From: Diphasiastrum complanatum
Taxonomy: Eukaryota > Streptophyta > Lycopodiopsida > Lycopodiales > Lycopodiaceae
Reading direction: 5' to 3'
Assembly (NCBI GenBank): GCA_029204225.1
Contig: MU832101.1
Span: 1-64,000, forward strand
Length of the DNA: 64,000 bases
A model generated the notes under the pieces. It saw only the letters and a program-made list of their open reading frames with translations. It was not told the DNA's origin and searched no databases. Positions 42,448-54,066 of the stretch are shown here, piece by piece. The position numbers and the translations under genes are program-made. The first letter of the stretch is position 1; each line of letters begins with the position of its first letter.

Positions 42448-42911
42448 ATGGTCCCTCCTCCCAAAAAGACTTCCTGTTATGAGACCATAATTGTATCGAC
42501 TCAACAACACTTCTAGGTGCAGCTAACCACCGAAGGACAGAGGACAGTGTGAGTTATTGGCATGCATGCATACCATGCAGTAAGTATGAGGGCCAATAAT
42601 GCCCATGCAGACACATGCATGACAATTGGGGGCTATGCAGTCCTTCAGAAGTGGACTGGGACTCATGTATCAGTAACCCATGCATGTAGCATGACCAGTG
42701 GGTGTTAGCAACAACAACCACCTACCACATGCAAACTCACATTGGGCTTGGAGGGGCATTCTTTAAGAGAGTGCATTGGTTGGGTGGATCAAACTAGCTT
42801 TGCCTTCCTTGTAGTTATGTTGTCTTAACACTCCCCCTTGCTCCGCCTCTCCACCTATTCCACGATCTTCCCCGCCCCTTCTGAATGTCCTCCAACCCTC
42901 GCTCCACCCCC
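42446..42911. other. Spacer; nothing recognised
   Basis: Non-coding sequence with repeated CATGCATGCA-type motifs. No gene is recognised. Confidence 0.5.
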
Positions 42912-43470
42912 ACTGTTATGTACTTACATTCTTGCCTCAGTGTGAACACGTCAGACTTGTAAATTGTAAATTTGTAAATATTAAAATGGCTCACACCGGC
43001 CTGTGGTGTTCTATAAAACTGTAAATAGCAGGTTTTTGGTAACTTGTTGTCCTGCATATATTTGGTATAGGGTACTAGGTCTTAATTTAGAGGCTGCTAG
43101 ACTGACCTCCTAAAAAGTAGGAGAGTTCACCGGTCAACGGGACACGTGTCATATGCTCATTGGGACACTTGGTCCACTGCATGAGTGACACGGGTCGCGA
43201 CGGTCCTCCTACTCGCTTGCCAATTAGGGTACTGCCAAGTGGCAAGTGTCTATTGTGCATGGGGCTTGCCATGTGTTGACGATAAGAAAGGGTCAGGGTT
43301 AAGTGGTTGCTTGAGGATTGTGTATAAGTGAGCCTAGAGAGAGGCATTCCTCATCATAATCTATGTAGCAGGTGGCTGGGAGGAGACTTAGCAACAATGC
43401 TCTTATGTGTTTATGTGGATAGTTTGCCATGTACTTTGAAGAGAAATCAATAAAGGATATTTGGTGCCTA
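42912..43470 (+). repeat. LTR-like repeat B (probable solo LTR)
   Basis: Related in reverse complement to 4020-4709. It begins TGTTATGTACTTAC and includes CCTAAAAAGTAGGAG, GGGACACGTGTCAT and CCAAGTGGCAAGTGTC. A TATA-like tgtataagtgagcc (about 43320) is followed by GAGAGAGGCATTCCTCATC, and caataaagg near 43449 is a possible poly(A) signal. This looks like an LTR promoter/terminator architecture. The end and TSD are not resolved. Confidence 0.55.
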
Positions 43471-43667
43471 CTTTGGTGTTTTTTGGGTTGAATTCAGATA
43501 GCTTTGTGATACCCACCCCTCGCTCCATCTCCTCCCGACCCTCTTCCACTCCCCACTCCCTCCCAAAATGTTCCTATTGCTGTAGCAATCTGATGCTGCG
43601 CAGCAGCAGCAACAACGATCATCTACTGCTACTGATACGTAGCAAAAACCTCCCTTTCCTTCTCTAC

Positions 43668-43766
43668 CCAGCTTCTCCTCTTCTTCTTCTTCATCATCCT
43701 CATCTTCTTCTTCATCGTTATCATCATCACATTCTTCCTCCTCCTCCTCATCATCATCATCATTTC
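43668..43766. repeat. TCT/TCA-rich low-complexity tract
   Basis: Runs of cttctt and catcat triplets. The acidic open frame on the minus strand (Asp/Glu runs) is a by-product. Confidence 0.8.
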
Positions 43767-43769
43767 GTG

Positions 43770-44492
43770 GGTGACAATTTTCAAAAAAGCTAGTAAGCCA
43801 AGTGTCCATAATTTTTCAGTTATTTTTGCTACTCTTTTAGAAGAGAAATCTAGGGATAAGAAAGCATTTAGAGTAAGCAGCAATCGCAGATACTCAAAAC
43901 ACCATTGAAGAAGCAAAAAAATTTCCTTGAAACTACTCTTGAGTACCATACTAGTGATCTATATTTAGCTTGGAGAACAACAAGGGATTCGCTTTGGATC
44001 CCTAGAAAGTCGTCAAGATGCGTTACGTTGTAGAGCCAAGTTACAAGGTTCTCAAATCTATATAGATGATGATCTTACGTACATACAGGTTGAGGAGAGG
44101 CGTAAAGCCTTCCAAGACATCTTTATTGCATCTTGTTATCTCCTCCAGTGTCCTCTTCCTTTGTGGAGGGTGTAGGCTCACCTTACATTGATCTTTCTAT
44201 TGATATTATCAGGTATGCCGAACGAGGTTACGTCTTTCTTATTGGTGACCATAATGCCAGGACAGCTTCACAACAGACAGACTTCTATGATCTTATTGAC
44301 CAGCTTTGGGTGCGTGCCCTTGCTGGAGATGACTTGAGATTTACCAAGACCTCAGAGGATGTTTCGGGCCCTTTCACCACTTATGGAGGGTACTTATTGT
44401 AGCTAAGAGAAGCTCACGAGTTGGCCATTTTAATGGTCTAGCTTGCTGGCACGACTCACGTATATATACTTATCATCCTCACAGTGGCAGAC
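43770..44492 (+). mobile_element. LINE-G fragment (end of ORF1 and endonuclease)
   Basis: On the + strand, weak ORF1 remains (EEKSRDKKAFRV near 43838) are followed by FGSLESRQDALRCRAKLQGS and IYIDDDLTYIQVEERRKAFQ (about 43990-44110). The endonuclease part has PPVSSSFVEGVGSPYIDLSI, GDHNARTASQQTDFYDLIDQ and FTTYGGYLL. It stops at 44492 where Gypsy-3's LTR begins. No continuation was found beyond Gypsy-3, so no TSD can be confirmed. Confidence 0.78.
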
Positions 44493-45002
44493 TGTTATGT
44501 ACCCATAAGGGCATGCAACAGGAAACTTGAGGTGACAGTCTCATTTATGGGACGGAACGCTGATCTGGAGCTATAGGTCTTTTGGGTGCCACGTGTCAAT
44601 GTCTTATTGGCACACGGTGACTCTTTGTTATGGACCCGCGTCAGTGTGCACAACTGCTGCATGCGTGACTCCTATGGTTGGAGATGACTCCACCTAGACT
44701 ATGTATATAGAGGTGGATCTCCAAGAGCTTGTCATTCATTCTCTCTTGGAAAATGAAGAGCTCTTCCACTGGTGGTCAGGTTAGGACGTTTATCTAGGCC
44801 TCAGGATGTAGGTAGGCGTTGAGGGTAAGGAACGGTGGTACGGGAGACCATGGCTCATCGGAGATCCGAGCTTGCTTGACGGTGGTCTATAGCTCCAGTG
44901 CACGGAGGAGAGGTGGCAGTACCTCTATGGTTGGTGGTAACGTAGCGTTCGTGACTTGTTTGTGCTTTAGCAATGACTGGATCGACGATGGGAGTTCTAA
45001 CA
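44493..45002 (+). repeat. Gypsy-3 5' LTR
   Basis: 510 bp, TGTTATGTACCC...GTTCTAACA, with a TATATA box near 44704. It is followed by TTTGGTAGCAGAGTC (45003-45017), an initiator-Met-type primer-binding site. Confidence 0.9.
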
Positions 45003-45017
45003 TTTGGTAGCAGAGTC

Positions 45018-46506
45018 ACGATCATTATGTATAAGGTGCAATCATTCTTACTTAAGTTTTTGGTTGGTTTAAGCTTTTGGTTGATGTTTAGAAAGACTTA
45101 GTTGTTTTCGTTGAATCTAGATGAACAACTTTGCTTTTTGGTTCGTTTGAATCCAAGGTCGTTTGGATAGAAAACGAGCCACCTTTGCTAGCTATGGTAG
45201 AAGTTTAACGGTTTTATAAATATTTTTAGCCGTTTTCCTTGGCTGTTAAAATTTTAAGAAACTATTTATGTTTTTTGACCTTGGTTGGGAGTCAGAATCG
45301 TAAAAGAAAACTTGTAAATTTTGACTGTTATTTTGTTTACAGACAATAAAAAAAAATTAGAGGTTTTTTTATGGTTTGGAAGTCCGACTAACTGTCCGTA
45401 TAGTTGTACGGATAAATTTGGTGGTTACTTGCGAGCGTGTCTGCGCGCGGTGCGCCTTCCCATATTGGGAGCGGACTCCCTGGTAGAACCTCTGCCTGCG
45501 GACTATAACGCAGTTGGAGGAGTGGGAATCTTCAAAAGACATTCAGAGCTTGTTGAATAGTACTTTTCTAGCTACTAAAAGTACATTCATGACCTTTGTC
45601 TTAACTAAAAGTGTGCTTTACTTTGTAAACACTTTAAGCTTTGAAAGCCTTGTGTAATCTTCTCTTTGAACGTAAGTTCTAAGCTACAAAACTTGTTCTT
45701 GTACTCCAGAAAGTACATAGTAAACTTTGTTAACATTATATACAAAGTTCTAAAGCAAACTTGACTTTTAAAGTTTGCAAACAACTTTTTAAGTTTGCAA
45801 AGTTTGTTTTACAAAGTTTATAAACTTCTAAGTTTAAAAAGCTATCTTAAAAGAATAGCTTTGCTTCTAATTTTTTAAAGGGGAGAAGGGTAAGGAGAAG
45901 TACACACAACCTATACTTGTAGGTTGTACTTGCTGCAAGTACAGACCTGTGTGGCTTTGTTCTCCTCTTCCTTAGCCTCTTCTTTTGCCTCTTTCATCCT
46001 CCTTGTAAAGTTTCACCTGCTCATACAAAAAAAATTTGCAATCCAACCATCCTCATCACTTTTTGGGAGGAAAAGTAAACTTTTTTCCTCCACCTCCTCC
46101 TAAGTCTAAGGACAAGCCTTAGAGGAGATTTAGGTGCTTCTATGGGCCATAAGGCCAAGAGGTCCAGGTGGTGACCCAAAAGGTAGGTGAGGACGTGACC
46201 CAAGTAACCCTTGAGTGAGGTGGCATAAGGAGGGTGGTGGCCATGTGTCTTGAAGGTAGGTGGACCCCATAAGGGTATGCCACTTGTTTTTGGGCCCATG
46301 TGCTTGCTAGGTGGCGTCCATAAGGCCCGCCACCCAGCATGGTCAAAAAAGAAGGAAAAGGTGTGGGGTGGGGGGTAAAGGCTCCATCTTCACCATTGAG
46401 GAGCTTAATTGTGGCCTAGCTTCCTTGAGTTGTAGTCTCAAGCTCCCTAAGCCATTTTGTCGCGAAGCTCTTGCCGTTTTTCCTTTGCCCTTCACCTTAG
46501 TGCGCC
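45018..46506 (+). other. Gypsy-3 leader
   Basis: Non-coding leader homologous to Gypsy-2 (22415-24073). It lacks the 84-bp tRNA-derived insert, giving the empty site near 46340. Confidence 0.65.
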
Positions 46507-46522
46507 ATGGACGGACCCTGTT

Positions 46523-47605
46523 ATGCCTTCGGGTGAAGGACAATCTTCACCACCTCCTCCTCCTGACGTAGATACCAATCAACTTGTACAGGCCTTGAAC
46601 ATGCTGCAAAACCAAATCCTGGATATGCAAGCTAAGCATACTGCGGCCGAGCAAGAGTGGAGTTCTTCAACGCACTTGCGGTCCGTTGTCCTTTATCCTA
46701 TGTTTAATCCGAAATTTCTACCTCCCCATAGGAGTGTTGACCATCAGATAGAGTTGCTTCCTGGAAGCCAACCTGTATCTCTTTTTCCTTACAAGGTTAG
46801 CATCAAGAAAGAGGATGAAATTTCTAGGCAGTTACAAGAACTTCTTAGGATGGGCCATATTCGGCCTAGTAAGTCCCCTTGGGGAACACCAATCCTTTTA
46901 GTTAATAAAACGGATAGCGGCACATGTTTGTGCGGTGACTTTAAAAAGTTAAATGATGTAACCCTCAAGAACAGATATCCCTTACCTACGATGGATGATC
47001 TTATGGATCATTTGAATGGAGCTAAGTATTTCTCCAAGATTGATCTTAGATCAGGATACCATCAAATAATTATCAGAATCGAAGATGTTCCTAAGACTGG
47101 ATTTCAATCTAGGTACGGCCATTATGAGTTTTTAGTGTTACCTTTTGGACTCACAAATGCACCTGCCACTTTCCAGCAGATGATGAACGATATTCTTCGT
47201 CCATATCTGGGAAAGTTTTTGGTGGTGTATTTGGACGACATATTAATTTATAGTCGGACCCTTGAGGAGCATGAAGAGCATCTTCGTATTGTCTTGGATC
47301 TTCTAAGACAAGAAAAGCTCTATGCTAAAGAGTCAAAATGTGAGTTCTGCCAAACTAAACTCAAGGGCCATGTCATATCCGATAAAGGTCTTGAAATCGA
47401 TTATGACAAAGTTCGTAAGGTACGAGAATGGCCGCGACCTCAGACAATTCGTGATGTGAAATTCTTTTTGTGCTTCACCGGATTTTTTCACAGGTTCATT
47501 TTGGACTATGCCTTGATAGCATTGCCCTTAACGAATGTTCTTAAGGGGGTGAAGAAAAAAAGTAGCCGCAGAAAAAGTCCATTGATAACATGGAGAAATG
47601 AATGA
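46523..47605 (+). CDS. Gypsy-3 gag-RT fusion, 360 codons
   Basis: From ATG 46523 (MPSGEGQSSPPPPPDVDTNQ) the first part of Gag runs to LYPMFNPKF. It then joins in frame to the pre-RT segment [20 protein letters not shown] and a long intact RT palm: [50 protein letters not shown] and [20 protein letters not shown] (catalytic LDD present). The deletion removes most of Gag, the nucleocapsid and the protease. It ends near the RT/RNase H connection (SPLITWRNE-stop). It may simply be a fortuitous open frame in a dead element. Confidence 0.75.
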   Translation: MPSGEGQSSPPPPPDVDTNQLVQALNMLQNQILDMQAKHTAAEQEWSSSTHLRSVVLYPMFNPKFLPPHRSVDHQIELLPGSQPVSLFPYKVSIKKEDEISRQLQELLRMGHIRPSKSPWGTPILLVNKTDSGTCLCGDFKKLNDVTLKNRYPLPTMDDLMDHLNGAKYFSKIDLRSGYHQIIIRIEDVPKTGFQSRYGHYEFLVLPFGLTNAPATFQQMMNDILRPYLGKFLVVYLDDILIYSRTLEEHEEHLRIVLDLLRQEKLYAKESKCEFCQTKLKGHVISDKGLEIDYDKVRKVREWPRPQTIRDVKFFLCFTGFFHRFILDYALIALPLTNVLKGVKKKSSRRKSPLITWRNE

Positions 47606-48724
47606 GAGTTTTGAGACTCTCAAGCACTGTGTTTCTACGGCTCCAATTTACACATTGTCGATCCTAACCGACCGTTCGTGGTTGCTACGGATGCTAGCGA
47701 CTTTGTTGTAGGAGCGGTCCTTTATCAGGATGGTAGACCAGTTGCTTTTGAAAGCAAGAAGCTGGATCCTGCTCAAACAAGGTATTCTACCTATGAGAAG
47801 GAGCTTTTTGCAACATTCACGCGTTAAAAATCTGGAGGCAATATCTTTATGGTGCCAGATTTACGGTGATGACTGATCACCAATCCCCTTTGCTGAGATC
47901 CAATCTAATTTGTATCTTTCACTTCGGGATCTTTGTCAAACCGATGGGTTTTTCGGTTGCGTTTGGCTAGATGTCCTGACGGAAAATTCTAGATCTAGTG
48001 ATGACCTTGGGATGCAAGATCCCAAGCTATACTTGAAGACTATTCCATAAGGAATGGCTTGCTTTTCCATAAGGGAAAGGTTTGTGTGCCAGATAGGAAG
48101 GACTTGCGAGCCCGAATCTGTAGCAGTGTCATGACAACCCTTGTGCTGGTCACCCAGGCATATAGAGGACACTTGACCTTGTCAGGCAGAATTTCTTCTG
48201 GCCAAAGATGAAAGGTCATGTCGAGGCATACGTTCAAGGTGGTGAACAGTGCCAGCAAAATAAAGCAGAAAGACTCAAAGTTGCGGTCTTCTACATCCCT
48301 TGGAAATTCCCAACAAGAAAGTATTTCAATGGATTTTGTGATTGGATTCCCTAAAACCCGGAGCGATCACAATGCCATTTGGGTGGTGGTCAGTCATCAC
48401 CGTAAATCTGGCGCAATTTATACCAACTAAATCACCAAGATGGCGCAATTTATACCAACTAAATTAACTGTCAAGGCATCTGAACTAGCCCAGCTTTTCG
48501 TTGAAAAGTTGTTCAGATTGTATGGCTTGCCGAATGATATTGTTAGTGATCGTGATTTCAAATTCACTGGCAAGTTCTAGCAATCAGAATTTGAAAAACT
48601 TGAAACAACCCTTAGTCTTAGTTCTTCAAATCACCCAGAATTTGATGGGCAGACTGAACGTGTTAACCAGACGTTGGAAGATATGCTTAGAGCATATGTT
48701 TCTCACTTACAGTTTGATTGGGAA
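47606..48724 (+). pseudogene. Gypsy-3 RNase H and integrase remnants
   Basis: RNase H pieces: [39 protein letters not shown]. After a deletion near 47888, an integrase zinc-region fragment (ARICSSVMTTLVLVTQAYRG-type, frame-broken) follows. Then come MDFVIGFPKTRSDHNAIWVV, LPNDIVSDRD and [21 protein letters not shown] duplicated block, GCGCAATTTATACCAACTAA, occurs at about 48411 and 48444. Confidence 0.8.
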
Positions 48725-48833
48725 CAAAGTTGCATGAATCGTGATTCAAACCGTTCGAACTATTCGGAGCCTGTTCTAACCGGATTTTAAAAAAAAAAAA
48801 AAAAAGCCAAAAAGTCAAAAAAAACGTTTTGGA

Positions 48834-48851
48834 ATATATATATATATATAT
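48834..48851. repeat. (AT)n at left edge of unit 1
   Basis: Nine AT repeats adjoin the CATAGG terminus of the first inner unit. Matching (AT)n tracts lie between the units and after unit 2. Confidence 0.85.
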
Positions 48852-48940
48852 CATAGGTCCCGCGGTACTGGGTACCGCGGATCCCGGTACCGCGGGACCA
48901 TACTGGTACCGCGGTACCATGATGGTACCGCGGTACCACA
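48852..48940. repeat. GGTACC cluster, left end of unit 1
   Basis: Six GGTACC palindromes, mostly within GGTACCGCGG, in 89 bp. They are candidate subterminal transposase-binding sites. The same array is found at 55124-55212. Confidence 0.7.
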
Positions 48941-49222
48941 ATATAATAATATATTTATTATTTAATATTTTTTTTAATTTTTTTTTACCTAAACCTACCC
49001 GCCCCCCTCGCATTTCCTCTGAAATTTTTTTGAGCCCTCTCCGCCCTGCCATCGCTGCTGGTTTTTCTTGCCTGCCTTTGATTCCTTGCGTCGCCCATCG
49101 CCCACGCAACGCCCTGCCTTGCATCTGATTTCCTTTGCCCTGCATTCGCCCATTTTCAGCGTCTCTCCAACAGTGAACCCTGCTGTTTTTTTTCCAGCAA
49201 TCCATCCCTCATTTCATCTGCA

Positions 49223-52200
49223 ATGGTGCAATCCGACCTTTCCGGTCTGTGGGACGAGGTAGACATTGTCAGGCGGGTTGCCGACAAGGCCAACAAGACC
49301 GGTCAGAAGATCGTGCGTTGCCGATACTGTCTCGTCGAGTTTGCTGCATCCCTCACTCGCCTTAAAGGCCATCTGCTCGGTGCACGCGCCAAAAATGGTG
49401 CCACCTTGAATGCTGCCCCTTGTGGCAGCATGACCGTCCCCGACAGGCAGCGACTACTGGACACCTACGGGCCGCGGCTCGTGGCAGGGGAGAACACCAT
49501 TTCGGAGGGCGTTCTCCGATTTTGCACCGCTCCTTATGTGACTAACCCAGAGTTGCTGCCTGCTTGGCTGGCACGCACGAGGAGAGGGAGTGCATCCTCC
49601 TCTGGTCCCTTTGCCCCTCAGACAGCTCTGCCTCATGCACCCCCATCTGCTCAGATTCCGGTGGATCCCGTCCCATCGCGTCCGACAGTTGCCACTGCGG
49701 TTCCACCACCACCCACTGTTGCTCGCACTCCACCAGTCTACGACTTTCTCATGGACTCTCCGCCACCCGAGCAGGCCCAGGATGGTACTGGGCGGGCCTT
49801 CGAGGATGTGGAAGAGATCCCTTCTTCCTTCCCTTCCCATCCGGATGACCTCCTCAGCCAGCAGTTTTCGTACCCCATGCCAGATGTTGCCCCTCCACCA
49901 GTGCACCCCACCTATGCTGCTGCACCCATCCCTGCCAGTGCATCCCACTCTCCCCATTCCACGTCTACAGCCGATGCATCCACCAGCGCCCAGCCTGTCG
50001 CGTCATCGTCCATTCCCGTCACGGTTGGTGCACCGTGCTGGAGGTCCACCACCCGTCGTCCACCAGGGAGAGCCCTCGTGCAGCAGACCATTCGCGGCGC
50101 GCATCAGCCGCACATGGACAGAGAGGCCACACAGGCCGTGGCCAGTCTGGTTTACGAGCTGAACCTGCCCTTTGCCATCACCGACTCTGAGCCCTTCAGA
50201 AGGGCCTTCCGCCTTGCACAGTCTGTCAGCCCTAGCTGGAGAGTCCCTAGTTCAGAGGTTGTCCGCACACACATGCTGAGGGATAGGGTCGAGTCCTTGT
50301 CTAGAGAGATGGAGCGTCTGCGTCGGCACTGGGCCACTTACGGTTGCAGCATCATGTCCGATGGCTGGACTGATGTCAGGAGGAGGCCGATCCTCAACAT
50401 ACTGGTCTCCAGCTGCATGGGCACACAGTTTTTGAGGGCAGTGGATTGCAGCAGGGGGGGGAGAGTCATATCTGCAGAGTTCATGTTTGATGTCATCAGG
50501 TCTTCCATCCTAGCCATAGGCCCACAGCATGTCGTCACGGTGGTGACGGACAATGCCACGAACTGCATTCAGATGGGTGTACTGCTAGAGGCCGAGTTCC
50601 CTCATATTGTTCATACCCCCTGTGCAGCCCACGGCATAGACCTTTTGATGGGGGACATTGGAGCACTTCCCTGGGTTAGAGCCATCGTCTGGGAGGCCCT
50701 CTTCCTGGTGACTTTTGTCACCAGAAAGAGGCGTGTTCTTGCCATGTTCCGGGTGTTTAGCCATCTGGACCTCCGTAAGCCAGCCCCCACGCGCTTTGCA
50801 TTCGACTTGGTGGTCATCGACCGTTTGATCAGGTGCAGGGCCCAGCTTCTACAGATGGTTGCCAGTGATCTTTGGGGTGCCAGTACATTTCCGCACACTG
50901 AGGATGGGGAGCACTTTTCTTCCACGGTGAGGGGAGACCAGTTCTGGAGGGATGCACAGACATTGTCAGGACTGCTTCGACCACTCTACATTGTGCTCCG
51001 CATGGCTGACAGCGAGGGGTCGACACTTGGACTGGTGTATGAGCTCATGGACCGGATTGGACAGTTCCTGCAGCTGCCCATCTTGCAGCCAGAGAGGTAA
51101 GCGGTACAGTGTTGCAATTGACCTTTATCTTTTCAGTACTTGCTAGTTTGTTTTTCTGTCAATGTTAAGCTTTTTCGTAATGCCCTAAACCACATGCCCC
51201 TCACCTGCAGGATGACAGAGCTGAAGTTCATATGGGAGACGCGATGGAACTACTTCCACAGGAGTATCCACAGCGTTGCACACATGCTGCATCCCCTCTT
51301 CCTCTCTCCGACACAGATCGCAGACAGGGAGCTCGAGGCCGATTGGCTTCAGTACATTCACAGGGTGGGTCCACACATAGGTTTGGATCCTATCAGGCTC
51401 ATGGAGGAGCTCGCTGCATTTCATTTCGGCATGGGCACATTCGGCCACCCGGCTGCCCAGGATCCAGAGAGGAGGCAGCTACCCATTACCTGGTGGACCA
51501 TGTTCGGTAGCACATACCCATCTATACAGCGTCTTGCACTGCGTGTCCTTTCTCAGGTATGCATCTCATTTTATCCTCCATTTTTTGCGTTTCGTTGAAG
51601 TTTCACCTTTGCCACAATGTGCTGAAGTATTTCAATGCACGCACCACAGGACTGTGCTGCCTCTGTGTGTGAGCGTAATTGGAGCACATGGGCACTGATT
51701 CACACGAGGAGAAGAAACCGGTTGTCAGTGAGTCAGTTGGAGCGGTTGGTGTTCTGTAGCACCAACGCACGTCTCGCCAGGAGGCTTCCGACCATTACGA
51801 GCGCATTGCAGGTGATAAGCTAATCTTTCATAGCATGTTGGTTGACTCCTGGTATGTTGGTTTCATTTCTTGAAAAAGTTGTCTCTCTGACATGCAAATT
51901 TTAAACCTTGCAGACGAAGATATCTGATTTGGAGCGCCAGGTTGACTTGCCTACGGACAGCACCCATCCCATGCCTGCAGATGACCTGGGCACACAGTTG
52001 ATGGCAGAGAGAGAGAGGGAGCTTGCCGAGATGAGAGAGAGAGAGCTTGGGCTTGAGCACAGAGAGCCCCCATTGTATGAGGCAGATGAGCCAGTGTCAG
52101 AGGATGAGCATGATGAGGATGAGCCCATTCGGGTTGTGTTTGCCAGACCAGAGAGGGATGAGGCAGATTATACAGGTGCAGGGCACATGCCACGGGCAGG

Positions 52201-53543
52201 GGTCACAGGTGCATCACGTGGCAGAAGTGGGACACATGGCACAGGTTATACCGGCAGACAGGCAGGGCACACAGGGGGGGGGCAGTGGCATACCTACCTA
52301 TGTCGACATGATGGAGGAGGCTCTTGATAGAGGGCAGAGTGGTTTAGATGCTGGTCCCGCAGATGTTTGGATGCGTGCAGCACAAAGTCATGGCCGTTAC
52401 TACGACAGCACACCAGAGGAGGCACCTGATGACTTTCATTGCACAGATTGGGAGGCCATGCAGGGTCTACAGGGTGCACATGATGAGGCACGGGATGAGG
52501 CTTGGGTTGATTCAGGGGTTGGTGCACAGGATGATTCAGAGGTCGGTGCACAGGATGATTTAGAGGCTGGTGCACAGGATGAGTCCCAGAGCCCAGAGCA
52601 TTTGTATTCGGATGCCCAGCTGGCCGACTTGGTTGCCACATTGGATTCAGAGGCCCAGCAGATGCCGAGTGTCAGGGCGCCCCCATCATCTCTTGCCAGC
52701 ATGCCACACACAGAGTCCCAGCCAGAGCAGCCGCATGAGGTGCCTACAGTTCCTCCAGCTCCTCAGAGGGTGTATGTGCGTCGCACAGCTCCTCCAGTGC
52801 CACCGATGCCATTTAGGCCTGCATCCCCTCCATCGCCGTCCACTTCTGCAGCACCAGGTCTCCATGGCAGGCCACCATCTGTGCCCAGGTTTTCTCTTGC
52901 AGCGCCCACATCCACAGTGGCTCCTCCAGCGGCAGCACCCACGTCACATCCTCCTCCTTTGGCAGCACCCAGGATGTACCAGTACCGGCCACCACAGCGC
53001 CCCTTTCAGTACATATCGCCACTGTACTCGCCTCCTGCACAGCCAGTTCCTCCACCTGCAGCAGCCCCACGGGCACACACTCCACGAGCTCATCCTCCTC
53101 GCTCAGTTGCACAGGGAGTTCCCTCTTTTGCTTCCCTATCCCAGCCGGCCTCAGCTTGGGCCCAGCCTAGCCAGCCAGGTGATTTGCATGGGGGTGACGA
53201 GGCATTGACAGCTCCTCTTGTCCGCAAGAGACCAGGCAGGCCCAAGGGTGCACCGAACAAGAAAGGCAAGGCACAGAAACTGCCAGGGAGGAGAGGACGA
53301 CCACGCAGGGCTCCAGGTACAGGTAGAGGTGCAGTATCACAGCCAGTTGGAGCAGGTGTTGTTGGTTTGGCCTGCTTGGGGGCTGATGCGGAGGCTGATT
53401 GGGAGGATGAGGATGACGAGTCTTCCCCCTCGGATACACAGCCCATGCCAGTTCCAGACAGGCAGAGATATCGGCTGCGAGAGTCAGCTCGGGGCCCTGA
53501 GTTGTCTCCAGAGCATTCGTCTGAGTCAGAGCCAGAGCATTGA
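49223..53543 (+). pseudogene. hAT-family transposase, unit 1 (one frameshift)
   Basis: Four exons by GT..AG sites and homology: 49223-51096, 51211-51556, 51650-51811 and 51914-53543. Exon 1 has a BED-type zinc finger near residues 25-55 (CRYC...RLKGHLLGARAKNG), a Pro/Ser-rich linker, then a DUF659-type RNase-H-fold core with SDGWTD (about residue 376) and VVTDNATNC (about residue 441). Exons 2-3 hold the W...FG region and hAT dimerisation motif CERNWSTWALIHTRRRNRL. Exon 4 is a long acidic and Pro-rich tail with AT-hooks. In this copy a run of nine G near 52273 (eight in unit 2) shifts the frame in exon 4, cutting off the tail. Exons 1-3 are open. Compared with unit 2 it has Arg for Pro and Trp for Arg at two exon 1 sites. 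Confidence 0.87.
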
Positions 53544-54066
53544 TTGTGGCTCTATTGTTTTAGTTTCAGTAGTTTGTCTCTAGCAGTCGGTCTACCATTG
53601 TACTCAGATGATTTTTCACATTATATACAGTGTTTGGCCTACATTATTTGCTGCACATTGTGCGTATGTCGCTCTGTACATGTGATGCTTTATTTTATGT
53701 TGAAGAATTCTATGTGCGTGTGTGAATCCTATTTTCATTTAATTTCGTTTGAAGTGAATGCTAGCTTCACATATATGCACCTACATCATGAGCACAGCAA
53801 TCACCCCTACACCCCAAACGACATTGAATAAACACATGTAATACATCTGCATTTAAAAAAATTACAAACATTGCATCTTACATGACCAGGCTCGCGTTGC
53901 ACAAAAAACAACTATGTATATATTCAACCGTTGTATCAGGATAACATCACATATACTGTCATTTTTTTAAGCAGCCATCTAGTTATTTGCTGCACCATAA
54001 ACTGCCGAAAACTACATAGCAACAGTCCGCCACATACGGGTGGACCTCATCTATTCTAAACATCCC

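Larger units (their letters stand above)
44493..48724 (+). mobile_element. Gypsy-3, 5' portion
   Basis: 5' LTR, PBS, leader, a gag-RT fusion, RNase H and integrase, all of the Gypsy-2 family. At 48724/48725 it is interrupted by a 12.7-kb hAT-type insertion. The remaining 3' piece resumes at 61435 (PMVEFVHKSS...[14 protein letters not shown]) and ends near 61566. Chromodomain and 3' LTR were not found. Confidence 0.88.

Noticed and set aside
43468-43809. Minus-strand acidic protein with Asp/Glu runs and a TSFF motif
   Set aside because: The acidic runs come from the TCT/TCA tract and a LINE-G ORF1 segment lies on the other strand. TSFF is a chance resemblance to the PIP-like motifs.
49590-50162. 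190-codon His/Leu/Pro-rich frame inside transposase exon 1
   Set aside because: Shadow of the Pro/Ser-rich linker. No independent start context or domain.
52570-53208. 212-codon alternative frame and several minus-strand frames over transposase exon 4 (and their copies 6,271 bp later)
   Set aside because: They are overlapping frames in a GC-rich, Pro-rich coding region. The frame joined to the hAT dimerisation exon and bearing AT-hooks is the real one.
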